Source: Anaeramoeba flamelloides
Lineage: Eukaryota; Metamonada; Anaeramoebidae
Assembly (NCBI GenBank): GCA_027625915.1
Contig: JANTQA010000070.1
Location: 9,863,001-9,927,000 of the forward strand
DNA length: 64,000 nucleotides
Direction of reading: 5' to 3'
In this document: positions 49,110 through 60,200 of the stretch, piece by piece
Numbering within the stretch: the stretch's first letter is position 1
How the letters are laid out: every line of letters starts with the position of its first letter
Notes under the pieces: generated by a model
Seen by the model: the letters and a program-made list of their open reading frames with translations, nothing else
The model's database searches: none
What the model was told of the DNA's origin: nothing
Position numbers and translations under genes: made by a program

Positions 49110-50195
49110 TTATTAGGTATAACTTTAATAAAAAAAATTAAAATTTTATTTGATATCTTTTCCAGGTGTTTTTATCCTAAATGTTAACCATTTTCAAAAA
49201 ACAAGCATAACATAATCAAATTTACATTTCTTCATTAAGAAGCAAAATTAAAAAAAAAATTATTTGTTGGAAAACCAAACATAATAAATCTGAAAAAGAG
49301 GGGGGGGTATAAAATATATGATTTGATATCCAGATAAAAATAAAACTATATTTCAAATATTGTGTACCACTAAAATAATAAATGGTAAAAAAATTTATCC
49401 TTAGTATTCAAAATAAGTAATTTTGATTTTTTTAATAATTAATGTTTAAAATATTCTAAATAAATCAACTACAGAAAAAAAACCTTATATTTTATTAATA
49501 AAAAACATAAAATAAAAACTACAAAGATTCCAACCCTATTGTAAAAATTTACAAGATATATGAATTGGATTTCTATTATAAAATTTTATACTAAATAAAA
49601 ACATAAAGTGATTCTGAATGGTTAACATAAACTACAAATTTTTTAATAAAAGAAAAAAAAATAAGTTAAACGATTTAAAATTTTTGTAATTAACTATTAA
49701 AAAGTGAAAATAAAACTTTTATTAATAATGAATCTTCAATTTCCAAAATTGCAAAAATATCAGGTTTATTGATTTAAAAAGCAATGATAAAAAAATACTT
49801 TCAAATTTACATCATTTCTTTTCTCGTGAAATTCAATTTTTCTTTATTGTTCATTTTAATAAAAAGAAATTTTCTAAAGGTGTAAGAGAAATTATTATTT
49901 TTATTTTATGATATGGAATTGAATTTTATATTTCATAAAACACCCTTTTAATAGCAACCAATCTCTAAATCATATAAATTTTAAAAGTCGGATTGGGATG
50001 GTGTAATTAAAAAAAAAAAAAAGCGAAACAAATTTTTGAAAAGAACAGTACTTGCTTTTTCTTACTGAACTTTCAATGAAAAAATTGTTAACAACAAGAT
50101 TTTTTACTAATAATTAAATTCATTTTAAAATGAATTTACACAGTCTCAATCTTCTTGGTGATTATTGGTCTTTTTAAAGATGTATTTTTTTTTCC

Positions 50196-50220
<25 letters not shown>
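49110..50220. other. Intergenic DNA between repeats, nothing recognised
   Basis: Very AT-rich, with a short G run near 49300 and a long A run at about 50199-50224. No coding frame or repeat arm found. Confidence 0.5.
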
Positions 50221-50224
<4 letters not shown>

Positions 50225-50229
<5 letters not shown>

Positions 50230-51035
50230 AAAAAAAACCAATCAATCAAATATTCCTGAATATATCCGAAAATGGAAAATACCCAAAATTTTTTCAACCA
50301 CATAAAAACACTTTTTGAACAACTTCTAAGAAATCCTGGTGCCAATATACTCAGTTTAAAGGTAAATTTGGAATTTTATTTTCAAAAAAATTTTTTTTTC
50401 TGAATTTATAAAAATTCAAAAAATTTCAATTTTAAGGGATGATATTCAATTCATTTTGTGTGAAAGGGGTTGGAATCTTTGTAGATGGCTATAACATTTC
50501 TGATCAAATCAAAATGGTATTAACTAAAAGACAGAAAATGTAGTTGTAATGTAAATTTCTAATAGTGTATCATTACCCATAATTTTGTAATATTAAATGC
50601 AATCCAAAAATAACAGAGTAATATCTAATCGTGCATATACCTATACCCATATCCTACACAAAGGTGAAACAAACCAAACTTTATTTAACTTCACCATTCC
50701 ATAAAAGTAACTTGTTTAACCAAAACATACAAACATACACCACGCCAAAACCTGACATACATGTACCAATAACACGACATGAATTTAACCTTACCCTAAT
50801 AAGTACCAACAATTACTCAAATATACTAAAAAGGTACCAAAAACTCTTTATAGGGTCCTAAAGTAGAATATTCAAAAAATATATTTTGTCTGAAAGTAAA
50901 ATTGTTATTTTACCGTTAAACTGAGTATATTGGCACAAGAGTTTCTTAGAAGTTGTCCAAAAAGTGTTTTTATGTGGTTGAAAAATTTTCGGGTATTTTT
51001 CCATTTTCCGTTATTTTCGGGAATATTTCAAACAC
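50225..51035. mobile_element. Foldback element next to the TPLATE 3' end
   Basis: Left arm 50238-50368 and right arm 50908-51035 pair over about 120 bp (ACTGAGTATATTGGCAC against GTGCCAATATACTCAGT-like GGTGCCAATATACTCAGT). The interior has lower AT content than its surroundings. The right arm ends about 220 bp downstream of the TPLATE stop codon. Confidence 0.7.
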
Positions 51036-51255
51036 CCAAAAAAACGATAATTTTGCAAAATTAGAAAAAATGATTCCAAAATTAGAAAAAAACAAAAAAG
51101 AAAATTAGAAAAAAAGATTTTGTATTAAAAATTGAAAATTTATTTTGATAAGAATATTCGGATAAAACTCTCAAAACCACTACCATTACAATTCTAAAGC
51201 GGGTCAACAATTTTGAAAAATAGTTTACATACATACATACAGACTGCAGAATGTT

Positions 51256-54200
51256 TTAATAAAATTTTTGGATTTCAAGAAGATTATTTGACAAATATTG
51301 TATCCAATAATTTTTATTATTATTAAAAGAATATAGGGTGTCTGAGCTTTCTGAACGTATGGTAATTTTGATGATATAATTGTTGATTGAAACTTCTTTT
51401 ATTCCATTGATTACAAAGGCAATTTTGTTATCAAACCAAGTATTAGCAAGGAATGTCAAATAAAAGAACTCTGGGTCGGTATAATAATTTTCGGAAATCA
51501 AAGCAAGGGGTTTTGATTTAAAGGCCGAGATTAAATTTTGAATTGACGTTGAGCTTTGAATTAATAGAGTATCGATGATAATTGAATTCGTCAAGTTATT
51601 CCATAAATTCATAAAAAATGAGAATGGTATTTTCATTGGGTAAAGGAAATGCTCTGTAGGGAGAAAATAACGATTTGAAGTTAAAATTTGATTATTATGT
51701 GAAAGGGTATTTGACTGCATTTGGCTATTAAAATGCATTTCAATATTCAGACTATTATCTGTTAATTGGTTAACTACAAAGGGCACTGACCATTTGGCAA
51801 TTTCATTTTTCCCGAGGTTAATTATATTATTAGTCAAATATTTTTCGCCCTTTAATGGATATAGTTTACCAAAATAGTTGATCTTTAAATGGATATTATT
51901 CAATGGTACATTACTAATATTCGTAATTTCTAAATTCCAATCCATTCGGAAATTTTGATAATCTAAAACATGATAGGCCTGTATTCGAATTAAATTACTA
52001 GAACCAGTGATAATTTTTTTATTACTTTTTGATGAAAAAATTAAATTTTCATTTTTGAAATTATTATGATTATAATTCTTGCTATTATTATTATCATTGC
52101 TTAATAAAACTTCGTTTTCATTTACATTATCCTTTTCATCATTGTTAAAATTAAAAACAATATTTGATTTTTCTGATGAAGTATTCATTATTTTGATATT
52201 TTGATTTAATATTTTTTTATTTTGGTATTCTTGATATAGCCTACGGAATTCAGAATCTAAAAAGCTAGGCTTTTCTTCGCTTGGTGTCAAAAAATACAGA
52301 CTTAAAAACCATTTTAAATTCATATTAAATTGATCGATATTTAGAATTTTGGTTTTAATTAAGTTGCAATTTTCAATTAATGGGTTTTCAACGTCGTTAT
52401 GCTCTTCTAAAAAGATATCTAAAGTTGCAATTATTGAATTTTTTAAAAATGGGAATCTAATAGCTAATATATAAAAGCTTTGGAATATTAAATAAAAATC
52501 TTGATCACCAATTTCGTCCAAATCTTTAAGATTTATATTCAATGCGATTGAAGAGGATTTGCTCTGTTTATTGGATCTAAATTTTTTTAAAAGTGTCCTT
52601 TTCTTTTTCTTTTTTTTTTGATTAATTTTTTTTTCATAATTTAATTTTAGATTCTTTAATTCATCCATTTTTTCTATTTTGACCCATTCATCCAAAATTA
52701 AACCATCGCTTAATATATCATCAGAAATTTTTTTAAAATACAATTTCCCAAAATTTCCAGAAATTGAAATTTTATTTAGAATGCTTTTTCGTTTTGAATG
52801 TCTTTCTTCTAAAAAAAAGATATTCTTTACTAATTCAAAAATAATTTCTGCAATTTTTTGATCCTTATTTTTCTGTTTATTTTTTTGACCATTTTCATCT
52901 TGATTTATATTTTCATTTAAAAAATCATTTTTGGTGTTATTATTGTTATCATTAATGGTTATATATTTACAAATGATGAAAAGATAAACAATTTTATTTT
53001 TCCAAATCTTATTTTCAGCATATAATTTTAACATCTCACCAATTATATGTTGCACCTCGATTTTTAAATTGTTATTATTATTAAATTCCTTAATAAAAAA
53101 AAATGTTTTGTCACATAGTCTCAAAAATAGATCACTTGATGATGATTGTTGATTACACCCCCAGATCTCAGTTTTCAAACAGCTGGTAATGACATCTAAT
53201 GATAATCTTAATTCATTTTTAATATTTTGTTTCTCTTCTTCTTCTTTGTTTTGGTCGCTAATTTCTTCCATTAAATTTATTTCCGATCCCATATTTAAAT
53301 CTAATAATGATACTTCTTTAGCATTGTCATCATTAGTTAACTTTATTTCTTCAATTTCATTTAAATTTCGTTGCTTTTTTATTTCATTTTTGGTAATTAA
53401 TTGTGTAAATTTATCTTTTTCAAATAAAGATAATACATTATTACAAATACAATATATTAGCTCATCTAAAAATATATTATCTTGACTTTGGCATAAGGAA
53501 ATTATATATTTGGATTCAAAAAATTTTTTGATAGGAGTTATTATTTTTTCACTTTGATCTAATCCTGATATTTGATATCGATATAATGTTTTTTCAACCA
53601 TTTCATTAATAATATTTAATAAAGATTCAAATCTTTCTTTACGCTCTATTGGTTTTGTTTTGTTTTTTATTTTTTTTATTTTTTATTTAATTTGATTTTA
53701 TTTATTAATATTGTAAATGTTATTAATTAATATTTTAAATTTAGTAATCATTATTTTTGATTTTATTAAAAAGATAGAAAAATAATATTTTTAAATTGTA
53801 ATTAAGAAATAATTCATTCGCAATTATTATATACCCGAGAGCAAAAAATAATCAAAAAATAAAAAAATAGCAAAAAATATAAAAAAGAATAAAAAAATCA
53901 AAAAATGGAAAGAAAGGAAATTCAAAATTTCATAAATGGAAAAAATGAAAATGTTCAATATTTTATAAACGACTTTAACAGCAATAAATCATTTTTAAAA
54001 AGATATGACAAAAAAAGGTTTTTAATAAAATAGTGAAAATAGGTCTATTGAAATTTGCCAACTGTTTTGTAAGATACTTTTGAAAACTTTTGTTTGTCAC
54101 ATCTTTTTAAAATGACTTGAACACTCTTTAAAACTTGTTGGACTCGCTTTTTCCAAATACCTTTACCATTTATTCATAAAATATGATTTCGAAGTTATTT

Positions 54201-57200
54201 AAATTGCTAAGGCATTTATTTAATTCATATATTTTAAAATATGTACTCAAATAACAATAGAATTTCAATATAGTCTCTGATTCAAATGTTTCGTTTGGCT
54301 TTAAAAAGCCAAGAAAACAAAGGAAAAAAACTATTTATTTTCGATTGATTTTTAAGACAAAGAGTTTTTTATATTAGTTAACTTTATTGAATTTTAATTT
54401 ATTAATTCTGACCTTACTTTTTTGGTTGTAGTTTGATTTACAATTTGCAAAAAGTTGATTTTATTTTCAAATTTTCTTTTTTGCCGAAAACTGACTGCTT
54501 TTTAATTTTTGATGAATACATGATTTTCGATCAAAAACCAAATTCGGAGTTTTTGAAAGAAAAGAATTGTTTGTTTCTATCTCTTCAAAAATAGGTTGTG
54601 AAAATTAGATTCCTTTTCATTTGATCCATTATTCATTACAAAATCTATTAAAATTATATGATTTTTCATTTTAAAAATGAAAAGAGATTCTATAAAAAAA
54701 TAAAAAATGAATTTTTCAGTAAAAAAAGTCACAGAAGTTATATTTTTTTATTTCGAAAAAATCAAACAACCAAGCTTGGAAAAAATCACAAACACTCAAA
54801 AAAAATTGGGTGAACTTTGGCTTCTGTGATTTCTTGAACTTTCGTTCTAAAAAATCTAAAATTTTATGGATAAGCATTGTCAAATCTTCTTTATTTTATT
54901 AATAGATGCGCAATTTGATTTTTTTTTTTAAACGTGTTGTTGACATAAAAAGTTTTTTGTGATTGTTGTGATGTTAAAAATTTGAAATTTTTTAAAAACA
55001 AATGAAACAAAAAATTATCAAAAATATTAGATCAAAAACTATATGAAAAAGTTATTCTTAGAAAAAATACACAGATACTTTTTAATATGATTAATCAAAA
55101 TTATGAAATTTATTGTTATTATCGGGAATTTTTCATCAAATTTCAAAAGGTTAGAAAATTTATAGTAGTAAAGAAAAAACAATAAAAAAAAAATTGAAAA
55201 TTAAAAATACTTGTATAGTAGTGAATAAAATACCTGGCATGAAAAAAATCCCTGGCAAGATTTTTAATTGTGAATATGTGGAAAAGTGTGTTGTGTAATT
55301 GCAAATATTTAAAATCAATCCCTTTTTTTTAAGAATCAAACTTTTTAAATTATAACTCACCCACTTATTAGAATGATGATTAATGAAATTACACTTGTTC
55401 AAAACACCATTCAATCAAAAAACAAGAATAAAAATTATCATTTTCCAATACTCTTAGTAAACCTCTATAAAACTCGATTTTTTTTCAAAAAAAAAAGATC
55501 TACTAAAGTTATCAAACAATAACTTGAATATTCTATGGAAATCCCACTTTAATGAACTTTAGGTAGGTTTATGACTTGGTTCATAAAAAAATTGGTTATT
55601 TATAAAAAGGATTTGCTTGGAAATATTTGCAATTAGACAACAATTTTACTAAAATTCACAATTAAAAATCTTGTCAGGGATTTTTTTCATGTAGGTTATT
55701 TTTTTTCACTACTATAATTGTAAAATATATATATAAATTCGGATACAAAGTGCTCCACTCTTAGAGGTAGTATCTGGGTTTTTTTTTAATTTAAAAGAAT
55801 TGAGCGATATATTTGATTTTACTCTATTCTTTTGAATTAAAAAAAAAACTAACGACAGCGGAATACCAATTATTAATCACAGATTGTGGAATTTTTATTT
55901 TTTATTGATAATTTTTCTATTGGGTTTTTGTCGCTTTGTGAATTCTGAGGATGTGATTTCAAGTGCCGTCCAGTGCCGTCAAGTGCCTAGGTTTTCCAGA
56001 ATTCAAAAGAATAGAGTAAAATCAAAGATTTAACTCAATTCTTTTAAATTTTGGAAAACCTAACGGCGGTTTTCTTGAGATTTTCTGTTTCTGTGTCCTA
56101 GGTGAGCTCGGTTTTCCATTTTATGTGTAAAATCTATTGGAATTCCAAATTAAAAAAAATCTAACGAAAAGTGCCTAGGTTTTTTTTAATTTGAGAAATA
56201 AGCCGAAAATTAAATAAATTTTCGATTTATTTCTCAAATTAAAAAAACCTAACGGCAACATTAGGTAATTTTGTTGAATCACCTCTCCTAATTAACAATA
56301 AATTAAAAGTATTTTAATTAATTTGAAGTTTTGGAAAAGTATTAAAACAAAGGAAAAATGAAAACAAAAGAACAAAATGATTTCTCAGAGAAATTTTCCC
56401 GATCTCTCTCTATCTTACTCTCAATTAAACTGAAAAAAAAAATTATCTTTGATTGATTTAATAATTTTAAGGATCTGCTGTTAATAATGTAAAAAATAAT
56501 TTATTCTTTCGATTAAATTGCCAATTTTTTTCAAATAAAAATACAAAATTAACAATAAATCTAATAATATGTAACTCAAATAATCGACTAAAAATTAATT
56601 TAAGAATTAAGAAAAAAAGAAAAAGACGGTGATGAAAAAGAAATTAATTTCAAGAAAGAAGAACAAGAACAAGAACGGGGACGAGGACGAGAACAATTAC
56701 AAGAACAAGAATGAAAAAAATAAAAAAGTAGGAAAAGAGAAAATAATTAATATTTACCTTTTAATAATTGTATATAAGGAATTATTCTATTAATAATTTG
56801 ATGTTGTTTCGATGCTGCGATTAATGGGATGCTTTTAATTATTGAATGCGAAAGACGTTTTAAATTTAATCTATCTGTGTCTCTATCAATTAGATCACAT
56901 AATTTGAAAATTGCGTCATAAATCCAATCTCTAATTAGTGAACTGTAATGGTTTTCTGAAAGATAAAGAATGACTGAACAAGATTCGTACACAATTGAAT
57001 CGCTTAAAGAATATAAAATGGGGAAGAGGTGTTTTTCGGCTAATTTCCTAATATTTGTTTTTATTAATTGCTTCGCTTTATTTTTCCGGTATTTGCTTGG
57101 AATGAATTCTTGTGTGGCGGTAACTGCAAGTGGTATTAAGCACACATAACTTTTAGTTATTTCTAAGCAACTAAATCTTTCTAATAAATTATCAAAATTT

Positions 57201-60200
57201 TTTAATAATTCTTTACTTAAAAAGATAGCGCATCTCGATAGTATTCTCTTTTTATTTAATTTCTTGTTTTTGGATTGTTTTTTATTTTCGTTTTTCTCTT
57301 CATTGGCTTTCTTATCTTTTTCATTCTTCTTATTTTTCTTTATACTTTTCTGATCATTCTTATTCTCATTTTTGTTTTTAATTGTGATCACATTTTCTAA
57401 TTCATTTTCTTCTTCAATAAGCGGATCCAAAATATGGAAGGTCCAGTTATGTTTTAATTGAAGGAAAAGCATTCGAAACGCAGAGAAAGCCGATAAACTA
57501 ATTTGGTCTTGATAGTCTAAACACAATGTGATCAATAATAAAAAAATTGCATTTACATTTTCTTCGGACAATACATCAATTTCACCAACATACATTATAC
57601 ATAATCTCGATAATGTATCAATTAAGCACTTGACCAAAGTAAGGTGTGTGATTTTTTGTAATAATCCATACAGTGTTATTAGTAATTTTGTTAATAAATA
57701 ATTTAAAATTGGTTTTGGTGTTTGGACTAAAAGCTCAAGTGCTGATTTGCAAACAAGTGGTTCATCTCCTTGGAGATCTCTTTCCATAATTGGAATTAAT
57801 TTCATCCTAATTGTTTAGAAATGTTTGAAAGGAAATAAATATAAATAAATACATCACAGGTTAATTCAATTGAAAACAAAAAAATAGATTTTTTTTTTAA
57901 TAATTTATTTTTGTTTTTCTTTATCCTTTTTTATATTTTTCAGACTTTTGGGTTTGCTCCATGTTTTTGCCATATAAATGATGTGAAAGCGTGTTTAAAA
58001 TTTAACAAAATAAGAATTGAAAAATAATTATAAGACCTTTAGTTAAATGTAAGATCTTAGGGGGGGTGAATTTTTGGTGAATTATGCCTCAGAGAAATCA
58101 AATTATTAATAGTGCCAATTTAAGACCTTAACTAAAATTGTATAATTTTAATTTTATTATTTGAATTTATTTACGAGTAGACTTTTGAACACAAAATTGA
58201 TTGGGCACAATGAATGGAATGAATTTATTGAATTTTCAGGAAAGTGCAAAAATAACACTTTTTTCACAAGATCACGTTTTGGTGTCTAGATAAGTATTTA
58301 ATATTGACTAGATTTCATCTTGATGATTTTAAAAGAATATTTTACAAGGTAGTAAAATAGTTTTTGATTGGATTTCTCCACTTTTTACGTTTTTAAATCA
58401 AATAATGGTCATAAATTCTAAAGAATATAATCAATAAACTCAAAAAAAGAAAGTTTTGTCGCTTTGCTGGTCATATTCAAAATAAAATACGAATAACTAG
58501 AAAGATTTTTAATATTCTGGATAAATTTGAAATTTCAGAAATTTTTTTTTTGGAAAAAGATATTAAAATTTAAACCATTTTCCACATATTATTTTTAGCT
58601 AAACAATTATTTAGATACTGAAAAAATAACTACGATTATGATACACGTTTTTGTTACTTTCGTCACTTTTTTGGTGTTACTTTTTTACATTTTTTGATGC
58701 TAATTTTGATTTTTTACACCTTTTGACAAGCTCTGACAACTAATAAACTTGAATTGGCCTATTTTCGTTGCATATAAGCCATTTTACAATCAAAGGATCC
58801 AGTTGTTAAAATGTTTAATTGCATGTTTAAAAAGGGTTTGAATTGGTATTAGAAGAAAATTTTCTTTTGGAAATTTTCCAAATTGAAATCATTTTTGTAA
58901 ATTTTTACTTGTTGTAAATTTTATTTTATTAATTTTCGTAAATTCATTTGCAAATTTTTTTTATTGCAAGATTTATAGTCACTTGGTAAAAATGTGTTAT
59001 TCTAAGGTTATTGAAACTGTGGAAATTACTGTAAAAAAATCATTTTGATTTCTTTTGGAATTTTTGATATGATCTTCAATTGAAGATCAAAATAAACTTT
59101 GTTTTTTTTTTCAATGTGGAAATAAGAATTTTAGTTTTTCAATTTTTTATAAAAATATATTGATTAGATTAAATTTACTTCCTATGGTTATCAACTTTTC
59201 TTTGAGGTTTATTATTCTACTTATTTCTTATTTGTTCTTCAAAGGTCAATTATAAAAAATAATTGATCTTTGGAAAATTTTTTTTTGGGGGGGGGGGCAC
59301 TTTGACTAAAACAAAGTGTATTAAAAACATTTATGTCACACCTTTTTAATCTGACTTGCCTCTATTATGAACTTTTTAAAAATGTTTTTACCTCTTTTTT
59401 AATTGTGAATCAGAAAATTGTTTTGGCAAAAAATTTTATGTGCTATCTCATTTAAAAATTGCTTTTTGTGATGATAAGAAAAATTTTTTCTTAATGAATT
59501 TCTTGGTTGTTAATTGAAAGACAAAATATTTCTTCTCTTTTACCAATTTGGTGTTTTGAAAAGAAAAAAAACCTTATTTTCTATTTTACAGAAAAAAAAA
59601 TTAACAAACATTTTTTTTCAATAGCAAGTATTGAAAATCAAAAAGAGCAGAATTAACAGTTCTTTTTTTTCTTTGATTTGTTTTGTAGTGCAAACGAAAA
59701 CGAAGAAAATTTTAAATTTTACTTTCGTTCATTATTATTTTTTCAAACAAACCAATAAAGAAATAAGATCTTTTTTAGATCCTTATTTATTAAAAAAAAA
59801 AATTATTCTTTTTTTTTTTTTTTTATTGAGGAAGAAATGTAAATTACATCTTAGTTGCCCTTATACTAAAATTTCCTTAAAGAAATTTAATTGTAAAATC
59901 ATGTATTTCATGATTATTAATTAGTGAAAATAATTTTAAACTATCTTGTTTTAAAATTATTTCATTAAAATTTAATTCTTTTAATTGATTTAAAAATGTC
60001 AATCTATTCTTTGTAAAGGAAGGGCACATCCATAAAAAGTGATCAATATTCTCTATTATCTCTTTATGTTCATATCTTAAGCATAAAGGACGTAATTTTT
60101 TTGAGTTTTTATTTATTATATAGTAGTATCTGATGGATCATTTTGTATTATTTTTGAATTTTTTAAAATAAATTTATTTTTAAAATTGATTAAGATATGA

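Larger units (their letters stand above)
53646..56757 (-). other. Intron 2 of TPLATE (3112 bp)
   Basis: Donor GTAAAT at 56757, acceptor CAATAG at 53646. It holds TIR family 3 copy c and a hairpin array. Just inside the donor, 56650-56715 is an imperfect AAGAAC/GAGGAC repeat resembling the Glu-Asn coding tracts. 53700-55150 shows nothing recognisable. Confidence 0.85.

Noticed and set aside
50136-50345. A 69-codon minus-strand frame with a hydrophobic stretch.
   Set aside because: It lies in the arm of a foldback element and its hydrophobic part is a poly-A run read as Phe.
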